Assembly: GCA_030041095.1 (NCBI GenBank)
Contig: JASHON010000028.1
Location: forward strand, 1-64,000
Length of the DNA: 64,000 nt
Source: Terriglobia bacterium
GTDB taxonomy: Bacteria; Acidobacteriota; Terriglobia; UBA7540
Direction of reading: 5' to 3'
In this document: positions 9,788-17,663 of the stretch, in pieces
Layout: each line of letters opens with the position of its first letter
Position numbering within the stretch: position 1 is the stretch's first letter
Notes under the pieces: generated by a model
Told to the model about the DNA's origin: nothing
Database searches by the model: none
The model's input: only the letters and a program-made list of their open reading frames with translations
Made by a program: the position numbers and the translations under genes

Positions 9788-10558
9788 TTAGCGCCCTCCC
9801 GGCCGGTAGAACCGAATGCGGTCGCTGTACGGGTCTGTGAGTGCTTTGAGCTCTTCAAGCCCGCCTCCGCCGACGTTGGCGCTCACGAAGGCCGCCGGTG
9901 GTTTTCCTTGATCGGCCAGAAGCCTGGCGGCTTCGATAAACGTCGCGTTGAGGATCGCAGCCCCGGTAATGGTGGAAAGGGGGCCCAGGAGCGTGGCCAT
10001 TCCCGGGACTTGAATCGCCGCATCGCCAGGCGGACAACGATTGTCCAGCGTGACGTCGGCAACCTCAAATAAGCGCTTGCCGCTTGGATGCCGGGACGGG
10101 GCCGCGCGCGACTGCTCGACGTTGGTTAGGGCGATCACAGCCAGCCCGGCAGCCTTCATGCGCAACCCCATCTCCACCGGAAGGCTGTTGCGTCCGGAAT
10201 TTGAGATGACGATCCCCGCATCGCCGGCGCGGAAGCCCGCTGCCCGAGCCAGGTCGTCCGCTCCTTCCGCTTGCCGCTCGAATTCCGTGCCTTCGATCGC
10301 GCCCCGCTCAAACCCCAGCCGAGGATCGATGATTGGATTCACGGCGACGAGGCCGCCCGCCCGGTGAAAAACTTCCTGTGCGAGCATGTTCGAGTGGCCT
10401 GTGCCGAACAGGTGCGCGATTCCGCCGAATTCGATCGCCTGCGCGATCAAAGCCGCAGCCTCTCGGACTTCCCGCTTGCGAATGGAGTCAAGCGCGTGGT
10501 GAATGGCGGTGAAGTATCTGTCGATGGGATCGGGTTGGAGGTCCTGCATGGGTCGCAA
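9788..10558 (-). CDS. SIS-domain sugar-phosphate isomerase/binding protein (UPF0309-like)
   Basis: 256 residues with a SIS fold. FGTGHSNMLAQE is the first phosphosugar-binding loop, and GIVISNSGRNSLPVEM is the second Ser-rich loop typical of phosphosugar isomerases such as MurQ and GmhA relatives. The length fits the UPF0309/sugar isomerase-domain family. The protein is expected in the cytosol, binding an amino-sugar or sugar phosphate; no partner enzyme adjoins it. It is convergent with the sulfatase-like gene. A second in-frame ATG lies nine bases into the gene, and neither start has a strong ribosome site. Confidence 0.8.
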   Translation of the reverse strand: MRPMQDLQPDPIDRYFTAIHHALDSIRKREVREAAALIAQAIEFGGIAHLFGTGHSNMLAQEVFHRAGGLVAVNPIIDPRLGFERGAIEGTEFERQAEGADDLARAAGFRAGDAGIVISNSGRNSLPVEMGLRMKAAGLAVIALTNVEQSRAAPSRHPSGKRLFEVADVTLDNRCPPGDAAIQVPGMATLLGPLSTITGAAILNATFIEAARLLADQGKPPAAFVSANVGGGGLEELKALTDPYSDRIRFYRPGGR

Positions 10559-10639
10559 AGTCGCCGTCAGCTATTTTCCGGCCGGCGTAGATGAGTTTAT
10601 ATCACACGAACCTGCATTTCCCACTACGGCGGAAACATC

Positions 10640-10705
10640 CCGACGGCGAAGTGGAAGGGCGGCGTTTCAACCCCGCCGCTGGAGTTTCTACATTTCACGC
10701 GCTGT
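10640..10705. repeat. Dispersed repeat containing '...ggagtttctacatt'
   Basis: The stretch 'ggcggcgtttcaaccccgcc' followed by 'gctggagtttctacatttca' is the reverse complement of text near 19535-19580 (aaatgcagaaactccagggc...), and a short match occurs near 255-275. No coding potential is seen. Confidence 0.55.
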
Positions 10706-10721
10706 TTCCCGGGGCGCCTCG

Positions 10722-10785
10722 GCGCCCCGGTATCAGGGCATGACTTCAGTCATGCCGACTCAGCTCCGCCAATGGCCAGGCTTTA
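10722..10785. repeat. Palindromic dispersed repeat (GGCATGACT-tc-AGTCATGCC)
   Basis: A perfect 9-bp inverted repeat GGCATGACT/AGTCATGCC is followed by 'gactcagctccgccaatggc' and 'caggctttagcccctg'. The same unit occurs at 19229-19292 and, with changes, at 19014-19075. It sits directly against the 131-bp MITE-like element that follows. Confidence 0.65.
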
Positions 10786-10916
10786 GCCCCTGCTGGGAGT
10801 TTCGCCGTCGCCGCGAACGTAGCGCCGGCATCTTGCCGGCCTCCGTTGAATTGAAGGGAGTTGCCGGCTGGAAGCCGGTGCTACGTCAACTCCCGAAAGA
10901 GTTTTTCCGCAGCCTG
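10786..10916 (-). mobile_element. 131-bp MITE-like element, copy 1
   Basis: Same orientation as the copy at 60026-60156. The right end GAGTTTTTCCGCAGCCTG matches the terminal inverted repeat; the left end is degenerate. The core contains two palindromes, GCCGGCATCTTGCCGGC and GCCGGCTGGAAGCCGG. Length and internal spacing match the other three copies exactly. It lies downstream of jag and carries no open frame, so it would be non-autonomous. Confidence 0.65.
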
Positions 10917-10946
10917 TTTAGCCCCCGTTGCTTTCCGCTTTGCCAA

Positions 10947-10978
10947 GCAGCCGCACCATCCCCATGCGAAGCGGCTGC
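10947..10978 (-). terminator. Possible stem-loop downstream of jag
   Basis: GCAGCCGC (10947-10954) is the exact complement of GCGGCTGC (10971-10978), with a 16-base loop, 13 bases beyond the jag stop. There is no T-run, so this is a stem-loop that may end or stabilise the operon transcript; it is not a classical terminator. Confidence 0.3.
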
Positions 10979-10990
10979 CGGAGTGCCCGG

Positions 10991-11512
10991 TTACCGAACG
11001 GGCACAATCACCACGTGCCGGTCCGGACCGGCGCCCTGGCTTTCCGTTCGAACTTCGGATTTGTCTTTGAGCGCCAGATGAACCAGGCGCCGCTCGGAGG
11101 AGTTCATTGGGTTCAAGGCAAAGGCCTCACCGGTTTCCACGGCGCGGTCGGCGGCCAACTGAGCCGTAAGCCGCAACTCCGCAGCACGCGTCGCGCGATA
11201 GTCCTCGCAGTCGAAGTTAATCTTCCGGCGAAAGCTCTCGCTCAAATGCGCGCCGCGGCTGCCCACATACGCCAATGCTTCCAGAAGCTCGGCGTGCCCT
11301 TCCAGCAGAAGCGCGGAATCACTGCCGGAAAATTCGACCGCCCATTCCGGGCCGTCAGGCTGGGGCGGCGCTTCTGATACTTTGCGAATTTGTACCTTTA
11401 GCGCAAAGCCGCCCAGTTCGAGGATCTGCTCAAGAAATGCCTGAAGCGGCTTCAGACTCTGCTCTTCTCCCGCCGTTGCCTGCTCCCTCGACTCCATGGT
11501 CTTCGATTCCAT
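10991..11512 (-). CDS. jag: Jag/KhpB-type RNA-binding protein (KH-R3H)
   Basis: 173 residues. The N-terminal half has a KH-like region (about 20-95; LLLEGHAELLEALAYVGSR, with no clear GxxG loop). The C-terminal half is an R3H domain ending FALNPMNSSERRLVHLALKD...VRTESQGAGPDRHVVIVPVR, where the R-x3-H signature is clear. Family members bind RNA and act with KhpA. Gene position, ten bases after yidC and the last of the rpmH operon, is the classical one for jag. The Jag-N domain of Firmicute versions is absent, as is common outside that phylum. Confidence 0.88.
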   Translation of the reverse strand: MESKTMESREQATAGEEQSLKPLQAFLEQILELGGFALKVQIRKVSEAPPQPDGPEWAVEFSGSDSALLLEGHAELLEALAYVGSRGAHLSESFRRKINFDCEDYRATRAAELRLTAQLAADRAVETGEAFALNPMNSSERRLVHLALKDKSEVRTESQGAGPDRHVVIVPVR

Positions 11513-11521
11513 GAACCAGCT

Positions 11522-13285
11522 CTACCTGGCCTTGACTCCCACGGGCTTCTGCGGGCCCGCGCCTTGCCCTGGTCCGAGACTCCGCCCCTTCTGGCGCGCG
11601 GCGCCGCCGCCGGCTTGAGCCTCCGCAGCTTTCTGTGAAGCGGATTTCGCAGGCGGTATCATCCGGTTGATCCAAAGCTGTTGGAATACGCCGATAAGGC
11701 TGAACACCATGTAATAGAGATTATCTCCTGCAGGCAGCCGAAAGAAGATGATTCCGACGAATAACGGCATGAACATCATCATCCGCTGCTGGGCGGGATC
11801 GGCGGCGGGCATCGGCGTCATGCGGTACATCAGAAATGAAAGCACGATTCCGAGCGCCGGGAGAACATAATACGGGTCCGGGACGGACAGGTCCTTAATC
11901 CACCAGAGCCAGGGCGCGTGCCGGAAAGCAATGCTGGTCTCCAGAACTTCGTAGAAACCATAGAAGATGGGTAGCTGCGGCAGCATCCACAGGCATCCGC
12001 TGAGCGAGCTGAACGGGCTCATGCCGTGCTGCTCGTACAGCTTCATGATTTCCTGGTTCATCCGCTGCCGGCGCGGGTCATTGAGTTTATATTGCTTGTA
12101 CCGGTCCTGAATCTGCTTCATCAGCGGCGCGAGCTTTTGCATGGCCTGAGCGGACCGAACTTGTTTGATTTTCATCGGCATGAAAATCATGTTGAGGACG
12201 ACGGTGAGGATGATGATCGTCCAACCCCAGTTGGCGACAACGTGCTTGTAAATCCACTGCATGCCTAAAAGAACCGGCTTGGCCACAATGCCTGCGATGC
12301 CGAAATGAACGAGGCTTTCGAGGGCCGGGTTGACGGCGCGCAAAACGCTCAACCGCTTGGGAACGACGGAAAGGCTGAATTGGAGCGGCTGTCGCCTCGC
12401 CATCAGCAGAGAAGCCGTGAGCGGCGCGGGCAGGTTCTTTTCACTCTTGCCGGCAGGACGCCAGCTTTGGCGCTCGAACTGGAAACTCTCGTCCGGTGAC
12501 CCCGGCACGAAAATGCCTGCGAAGAATTTGTCCTCGACTCCGGCGGAAACCAGGGGGCCGGGTATGGCATCGATACCGTCCACCTTTTTCTCAACGGTCG
12601 TCTTGATTCCGGTCCCAGCGTCGTAAAACGCCCAAGTCTCATTGTCCCGCTCGGATTGCGGCAAAGATTGATCGCCAATATCTCCCGGCCAGCGAAGAGC
12701 TACTGGCAGTTCGCCCTTGCCGTCGAGAACAGATACCTTCACTCCAACGTCATATCCCCGCCCAAAAGAGAATTCCTTGCGCACTTCCACCTTGCCGTTG
12801 CCGTAAGTGAAAACGAGCCGCGCGGGAGCGCTGAGAGTAGCGCTGGCGGGCGCGGCCTGGTAAATGGCTGAATTAACCTGATCCGTAAGCTCAAGGCTTT
12901 CAAGCTGCAGGTTCATGGGAAAGCCGAGTTCGGCGCAGGCCGCAGCATTCACCAGGTCAAGCGGCTTGTAATGGGCATCCTGGTAATTCTTCAAGATCCA
13001 GCTCTTGATGACGGCGCCGCGCGTGGAGAAGGTGACACGATAGATGGGCGTTTCCACCACGATTTGCTGCGCCTTGGCGCCTGAAACCACGGGTATGACC
13101 GCTGCTTTCGCAGTTGCGTGAGGAACCGGGACGGGCCGGGAGGGCCCGGCGGGCGTCTTTGAGGCAGATTGCCTGGCAGGCGCAGGCTTAGGCGGAGGTG
13201 GCGCGACGAACGCCTTCCAGAGCATCAACACTCCGAACGAGAGAATGAAGGCCACGAGCAGCCGTTTTTCCGTGTCTGAGTTCAT
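11522..13285 (-). CDS. yidC: Membrane protein insertase YidC
   Basis: 587 residues, the usual length for a Gram-negative YidC with a large periplasmic domain. The N-terminal membrane helix spans about residues 8-26 (LLVAFILSFGVLMLWKAF), followed by a Pro/Ala-rich linker. The periplasmic beta-supersandwich spans about 60-350. The conserved insertase core is from about 365 (WGWTIIILTVVLN, then MKIKQVRSAQAMQKLAPLMK, then LWMLPQLPIFYGFYEVL). It inserts and folds inner-membrane proteins, alone or with SecYEG. It sits third-to-last in rpmH-rnpA-yidD-yidC-jag, 51 bases after yidD. Confidence 0.97.
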   Translation of the reverse strand: MNSDTEKRLLVAFILSFGVLMLWKAFVAPPPPKPAPARQSASKTPAGPSRPVPVPHATAKAAVIPVVSGAKAQQIVVETPIYRVTFSTRGAVIKSWILKNYQDAHYKPLDLVNAAACAELGFPMNLQLESLELTDQVNSAIYQAAPASATLSAPARLVFTYGNGKVEVRKEFSFGRGYDVGVKVSVLDGKGELPVALRWPGDIGDQSLPQSERDNETWAFYDAGTGIKTTVEKKVDGIDAIPGPLVSAGVEDKFFAGIFVPGSPDESFQFERQSWRPAGKSEKNLPAPLTASLLMARRQPLQFSLSVVPKRLSVLRAVNPALESLVHFGIAGIVAKPVLLGMQWIYKHVVANWGWTIIILTVVLNMIFMPMKIKQVRSAQAMQKLAPLMKQIQDRYKQYKLNDPRRQRMNQEIMKLYEQHGMSPFSSLSGCLWMLPQLPIFYGFYEVLETSIAFRHAPWLWWIKDLSVPDPYYVLPALGIVLSFLMYRMTPMPAADPAQQRMMMFMPLFVGIIFFRLPAGDNLYYMVFSLIGVFQQLWINRMIPPAKSASQKAAEAQAGGGAARQKGRSLGPGQGAGPQKPVGVKAR

Positions 13286-13336
13286 CTAGATCTCGTTCAG
13301 TGCCATGGGCGCTCGCGGAGCCGCGGATTCACGGCT

Positions 13337-13552
13337 TCAAGGGACAGGATCATAGCCGCTTCCCCCAAAAGGATGGCAACGCAGCAGGCGTCGCAACGCG
13401 AAGTAGGCGCCTCGCAGCACACCCCATTTTTCGATGGCCTCATACGCGTAAGCCGAACACGTCGGGACATAGCGGCAGGCAAATGGCTGAAGGGGCGAAA
13501 GGAGGACTTGGTAAAGCCGGATGAGAAAGAGAGCTAGATACCGGGCCGCACG
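13337..13552 (-). CDS. yidD: Membrane protein insertion efficiency factor YidD, start codon unclear
   Basis: The conserved YidD core is complete: [20 protein letters not shown], then [20 protein letters not shown] and [10 protein letters not shown], with the Cys and the terminal GYDPVP of the family. The family helps YidC-dependent insertion at the inner face of the membrane. The region overlaps the end of rnpA. No ATG, GTG or TTG exists in this frame near the expected N-terminus. The nearest ATG (13822) would add about 90 residues read out of frame through rnpA. The left edge given here is where homology appears to begin (RAARYLALF). Initiation may use a rare codon, or one base may be wrong. 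Confidence 0.8.
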   Translation of the reverse strand, partial: RAARYLALFLIRLYQVLLSPLQPFACRYVPTCSAYAYEAIEKWGVLRGAYFALRRLLRCHPFGGSGYDPVP

Positions 13553-13929
13553 GGTGGCTTGGCCGCAGACGCTCCTGGCGGGCGCGAAGGGAGCAAGTGA
13601 AGTATTTCCTGCGCCAGGTTGGGAAACGGCATGCCGGCCACTTCGGCTCGCGGATTGAGCACAACATCCCAGCCGGGCGGAAGCGCCGCCTGATTCAGAC
13701 GGATCACTTCCCGTAGGCGCCGCCGCACCCGGTTGCGGATCACGGCATTGCCAATGGCTTTGGGCGTCGTGATCCCCACGCGAAAGCGCGAAAGATTGTT
13801 GGAGCGATAATACACGAGGCATACGCGCGTGCTTCGCCGCCGTCCTTCCTGATACACCTTGCGAAACTCACGAGGACGTAGCAGGCGCATCCCTTTGGGA
13901 AAGGAATACGATCGCTCGCCTCCACTCAT
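13534..13929 (-). CDS. rnpA: Ribonuclease P protein component
   Basis: 131 residues. It has the family core [28 protein letters not shown] (the RNR signature, about residues 50-80), preceded by [18 protein letters not shown]. It is the protein subunit of RNase P, which matures the 5' end of tRNAs. Its ATG overlaps the rpmH stop (ATGA), and its 3' end overlaps yidD. A Pro/Ala-rich tail of about 20 residues after the core is not conserved. Confidence 0.95.
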   Translation of the reverse strand: MSGGERSYSFPKGMRLLRPREFRKVYQEGRRRSTRVCLVYYRSNNLSRFRVGITTPKAIGNAVIRNRVRRRLREVIRLNQAALPPGWDVVLNPRAEVAGMPFPNLAQEILHLLPSRPPGASAAKPPVRPGI

Positions 13930-14060
13930 GGGATCAGACGATGGCGTCCCTTTTGCCTCCGACGCTTGAGGGTATTACGGCCGCCCGCGGTTCGCATGCG
14001 AACCCGAAAGCCGTGCGTCTTGGCGCGGCGCCGCCGGTTGGGTTGAAAAGTTCGCTTCAA
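13926..14060 (-). CDS. rpmH: 50S ribosomal protein L34, TTG start
   Basis: 44 residues: the start codon, then [20 protein letters not shown], then [20 protein letters not shown] and LIP. This is a full-length L34. The family always begins M-K-R-T-(F/Y)-Q-P, and the codon at that position is TTG (14060-14058), with AAAGGA about 11 bases upstream, so a TTG start is the best choice over the ATG 99 bases upstream. It is the first gene of the rpmH-rnpA-yidD-yidC-jag operon; the stop overlaps the rnpA start by four bases. Confidence 0.95.
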   Translation of the reverse strand: MKRTFQPNRRRRAKTHGFRVRMRTAGGRNTLKRRRQKGRHRLIP

Positions 14061-14130
14061 AGTTCGATCGGTCCTTTTTTCAGGATTTGGCGCCGGAAGC
14101 GCGGAAACGTGACGTGCAGCACCCTTTCCT

Positions 14131-14159
14131 AAAATACCGTGGGGCTCCGGATTCGTCAA
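14131..14159 (-). promoter_or_regulatory. Sigma-70-type promoter of the rpmH operon
   Basis: On the minus strand TTGACG (14159-14154), a 17-base spacer and TATTTT (14136-14131). A second TTGACA lies ten bases further upstream (14169-14164). Predicted transcription would start near 14124, giving a leader of about 65 bases before the rpmH TTG. Confidence 0.6.
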
Positions 14160-14169
14160 GCAATGTCAA

Positions 14170-14801
14170 CCATCTAACGAAATCTGTCCTATTTGTCCCC
14201 ACCGTCTCATTTAAATGTGAAATAGTGTAAGGGGTCTGTTGTTGACGAAAACACGGAGATCCTTTGCTGTCGCGCAGCATCGCAGGCTGGCGCGATTGCT
14301 TTATACCTTCGACGCGATGGGAGGGAAAGAACCGTGAGCAGGCAGGAGTCGTTGAGCGTTGATAAAGTCCCAAGGCGGAAAGGCGGATGGTGGAAATTAC
14401 GGACAACGGGCAACGGACCATTGGCGGGCGAAACTGGATAAATAATCTGGCCGGCTTAAGAATAACAATTTTTTGGGGAAACGAAGCCGTTAAGTTATTC
14501 AGAATGAATAACATGAGAAAATGCTAACCAAAAACGAAGCCGTGAAAGCCGTTAAATTATTGAAGATAAATATAGTTATGCGTTTTCAAAGCCGTTAAGT
14601 TGTTGGAAATAGGTAGGGGACATCGACGATAGGTGGCTGCCAAGAGGCAATTCGTCAGCGGAGACGAACGAAAAAAGAAGGACAAGTGACAAAGGACAAA
14701 GCGCTGCTGGCTAAGGACGCTGGGCAAAAAAGCAGTCCAGAATTTTGCTCGCAGAGCTCGAATCTGACATCATGACGATTTCGCACTTCCAAGGAGCTTG
14801 A
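14170..14801. other. Long AT-rich intergenic region upstream of rpmH
   Basis: No gene is supported in this 630-base gap between divergent operons. Its middle (about 14430-14620) is clearly richer in A+T than its surroundings. It holds three iteron-like repeats (listed separately) and a perfect palindrome GTTATTC-agaat-GAATAAC at 14495-14513. The rpmH side of this operon is often near the replication origin in bacteria, but no dnaA gene and no clear TTATCCACA box are present, so an origin is not called. Confidence 0.45.
14484..14604 (+). repeat. Three 16-bp iteron-like direct repeats AAGCCGTTAARTTRTT
   Basis: Copies at 14484-14499 (AAGCCGTTAAGTTATT), 14546-14561 (AAGCCGTTAAATTATT) and 14589-14604 (AAGCCGTTAAGTTGTT). 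Start-to-start spacing is 62 and 43 bases. An extra partial copy, GAAGCCGT, lies at 14536-14543. They may be sites for a DNA-binding protein or remains of a dispersed repeat. Confidence 0.6.
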
Positions 14802-16265
14802 GTGGCGCTAGGCCCCATCGATCTTGCCATTGTTATTGCCTACCTGGCCGGCATCACGGTTTTCGGCGCTCACTTTCGCAAGCGGCAGCGAAGCCTTCGT
14901 GACTATTTCCTCGGAGGCAAGCGCGTTCCCTGGTGGGCCATCACGTTCTCAATTGTATCCGCCGAAACCAGCATCCTGACGATCATCAGCACGCCGGGCA
15001 TCGCGTACAGCTCAAACATGAACTTCCTGCAGCTCATTTTTGGCTATCTTGCCGGAAGATGTGTTGTGAGCTTTTTATTGATTCCGAAGTTCTTCGCGGG
15101 TGAAATCTTCACAGCGTACGAGTTCATCGAGCAGCGGTTCGGGCGGCCGCTGAAGGCGTTCACAGCCGGGCTGTTTGTGGTGACGCGGGCGCTTGCAGAG
15201 GGAGTGCGCGTCTTTGCGATTGCCATCGTATTTGAAATCGTTTTTCGAACGGGCGTTCTTGCGGCAGTCGTTTTGGTGACGGTGCTGACGCTGATTTACA
15301 CGTTCGAAGGCGGCTTTACGGCCGTCATCTGGACTGACGTGACGCAGCTTACAATCTATATCATCGGGAGCGTCGCCGCGCTCCTGCTTGCCCTTCACAG
15401 CATCCCTGGCGGCTGGAGCGCGGTGAGCCATCTGGCGACGATTTCAGGAAACAAGCTGGACGTCTTCAACTTCCATTTCAGTTTTCATCAGCCGTACGTA
15501 TTTCTTTCCGGCGTCATCGGCGGCGTTTTTCTGGATAGCGCGAGCCACGGCGCAGACCAACTGATCGTCCAGCGTCTTTTGGCAGCGCGCACGAAGCGTG
15601 AAAGCCAAACGGCTTTGCTGACGAGCGGCGTAGTGATTCTGCTGCAATTCGCGCTTTTCCTGGTGATTGGCGTGGTTTTGTTTGCTTACTATCATCTCCA
15701 TCCTCCCGCGCAGCGCTTCAGCCGGCCGGACCAGATCTTTCCCTATTTCGCGGTCCATTCGTTGCCCGTCGGCCTGTCCGGCTTGCTGATCGCGGCCATC
15801 ATCGCGGCCGGAATGGCCAATATGAGCGCCGCCCTGAATGCGCTTTCCTCGAGCTCGGTAATGGATTTCTATCGCCCGTGGATCCGGCCCGGGCGCGAGG
15901 AGGGCCATTACCTGCGCGTCTCGAAAGGAATGACGCTGTTCTGGGGCGGCGTGCTGATCTTCATGGCGTTGCTGGCCCACTTGCTGAAGGAGAGTGTTCT
16001 GGTGCTCGCGCTGACGGTGGCGTCGTTTCCTTACGGCAGCTTGCTGGGAATCTTTCTTCTGGCCGTTCTCGTCAGGAAGGCTAACTGGAAAGGAACGCTA
16101 TTCGGTGCGGTTGCCGGCCTGGTGGCGCTTGGCGGCGTTGTAGAATTCACTTCGGTTGCCTGGACGTGGTATGTCGCCATCGGAACCGTTGTAACGTTCA
16201 GTATCGGTTGGGTGGCCAGCGCGCTTTACGCGAGGGGGGAGACACTCAAGATGAAAAATGCGTAG
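14802..16265 (+). CDS. Sodium:solute symporter (SSS family)
   Basis: 487 residues with about 13 hydrophobic segments across the length. Early SSS features are clear: LRDYFLGGKRVPWWAITFS, SAETSILTIISTPGIAY and YEFIEQRFGRPLKAF. Inner-membrane sodium-coupled uptake of a small solute (sugar, amino acid, vitamin or carboxylate) is expected; the substrate cannot be read. The start is GTG at 14802 with AAGGAG five to six bases upstream. It leads a tight operon with a TolC-type channel (nine-base gap) and a periplasmic adaptor, an uncommon pairing of an importer with efflux parts. Confidence 0.88.
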   Translation: MALGPIDLAIVIAYLAGITVFGAHFRKRQRSLRDYFLGGKRVPWWAITFSIVSAETSILTIISTPGIAYSSNMNFLQLIFGYLAGRCVVSFLLIPKFFAGEIFTAYEFIEQRFGRPLKAFTAGLFVVTRALAEGVRVFAIAIVFEIVFRTGVLAAVVLVTVLTLIYTFEGGFTAVIWTDVTQLTIYIIGSVAALLLALHSIPGGWSAVSHLATISGNKLDVFNFHFSFHQPYVFLSGVIGGVFLDSASHGADQLIVQRLLAARTKRESQTALLTSGVVILLQFALFLVIGVVLFAYYHLHPPAQRFSRPDQIFPYFAVHSLPVGLSGLLIAAIIAAGMANMSAALNALSSSSVMDFYRPWIRPGREEGHYLRVSKGMTLFWGGVLIFMALLAHLLKESVLVLALTVASFPYGSLLGIFLLAVLVRKANWKGTLFGAVAGLVALGGVVEFTSVAWTWYVAIGTVVTFSIGWVASALYARGETLKMKNA

Positions 16266-16274
16266 GAGGCAGAC

Positions 16275-17660
16275 ATGAAATTCGTAGCGTATCTTCTCGC
16301 GATCGTGCTTGCAGGAGCTGCCGGTGCCAGGGCTGTCACGAAAAAGAAGATGGCCGCGTTCGATCCGCAAGCCGAGTTACAGTTGCTTCAGCCGGGCTCG
16401 CCGGCAAACTCCGGCCCGCCGCTCACCCTTACGCTGGCGGACGCCATGCAGCGGGCGCAGCAGAACAGTCCCGTATTTCAGTCTGCTCTTACCGCCGTTC
16501 GCATCGCGCAGGAAGGCCGCAAGCAGGCTACGGCCTCTATGCTTCCGTCCTTCGGAGATACCACTCAATATTTGAATACTCAGGGCAACGGTCTGGGTAC
16601 AGGCCGGTTCGTGGAGAATGACGGTGTTCACGTTTATCACGAGTGGCTCGAAGCGGGCGAGCCTTTGCCTTCCACATTCTTCATCCGCGCTCTGCCCCGG
16701 CAAGCCGCGTATGCGGAGGCGCTGGCGAGAGCGAACGAAGAGATCGCACAGCGCGGATTAGTGGTGACCGTGACGCAGGACTATTATGCGCTGGTCGTGG
16801 CGGAGCGTGAATACGCGACGGCGCAGCGAAGTCTGGCTGACGCACGCCACTTTCTTTCCATCGCGGAGGCTCTCGAGCAGGGCGGCGAGGTCGCGCATAC
16901 GGACGTCATCCGCTTCGAGTTACAATATAACGGCCAGCAACAGGCTCTGGAGAACGCCGGGCTGGCCATGGACAATGCCAGGCTGGCGCTGGCCGTACTC
17001 CTGTTTCCTGCGCTGAACCAAAACTTCACGGTCGTGGACGATTTGGACACGCCTCCTGTCCTGCCGCCGTTTCACGAAGTTCGCAGGCTCGCAGAAACGG
17101 CAAATCCGCAGGTGCGAGCTGCGTTTGCGCAGTGGGATCAGGCGGCTCTGGGCGTCGCCGTGGCGCGCGCCGCCTATTTCCCTTCCTTCGGCATCGATCT
17201 CGATTACGGCCTTGATGCGAACGCGTTCGCGCTGAAGTCGCGTCCTTCCGAGCAAGACGCCCGCGTCCCCGAGATGGGCTATTTTGTGACTTACTCGATG
17301 AACGTTCCAGTCTGGGACTGGGGAATCCGGCGCAGCCAGTTGCGGGAAGCGAAAGACCGGCGCAACCTGGCCCGGCTCAACCTGACTTACGCGCAGCGCA
17401 AAGTTCTCAGTGAATTGTACTCGTTCTATAATCAGGCGCAGGTGGCTTCGAACCAGTTGGATACTCTCCGCAATTCTTCCCAGCTCGCTGCAAGAAACCT
17501 GCAACTGGTCACCATGCAATACAAAGCGGGTGAGGCGACCGTCTTGCAAGTGCTCGACGCCGAAAATTCCCTCACTGCGGCCCAGAATGCGTATGCCGCC
17601 GGCCAGGCTCTCTATCGCACTGACCTGGCCGATCTTCAAACTCTGACCGGGAGATTCTGA
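16275..17660 (+). CDS. TolC-family outer-membrane channel
   Basis: 461 residues. A signal peptide (about 1-21, ending GARA) precedes two outer-membrane-efflux repeats with the long alpha-helical hairpins of the family (Gln/Ala/Leu-rich; YNGQQQALENAGLAMDNARL and LRNSSQLAARNLQLVTMQYK, then AGEATVLQVLDAENSLTAAQ). It would form a trimeric tunnel across the outer membrane and periplasm for efflux or secretion. GGAGG lies just ahead of the ATG. It is followed three bases after its stop by the adaptor gene, but no inner-membrane pump is encoded next to them. Confidence 0.88.
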   Translation: MKFVAYLLAIVLAGAAGARAVTKKKMAAFDPQAELQLLQPGSPANSGPPLTLTLADAMQRAQQNSPVFQSALTAVRIAQEGRKQATASMLPSFGDTTQYLNTQGNGLGTGRFVENDGVHVYHEWLEAGEPLPSTFFIRALPRQAAYAEALARANEEIAQRGLVVTVTQDYYALVVAEREYATAQRSLADARHFLSIAEALEQGGEVAHTDVIRFELQYNGQQQALENAGLAMDNARLALAVLLFPALNQNFTVVDDLDTPPVLPPFHEVRRLAETANPQVRAAFAQWDQAALGVAVARAAYFPSFGIDLDYGLDANAFALKSRPSEQDARVPEMGYFVTYSMNVPVWDWGIRRSQLREAKDRRNLARLNLTYAQRKVLSELYSFYNQAQVASNQLDTLRNSSQLAARNLQLVTMQYKAGEATVLQVLDAENSLTAAQNAYAAGQALYRTDLADLQTLTGRF

Positions 17661-17663
17661 GGA

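Noticed and set aside
14170-14801. Replication origin
   Set aside because: No dnaA gene and no clear DnaA boxes seen; recorded only as an AT-rich repeat region.
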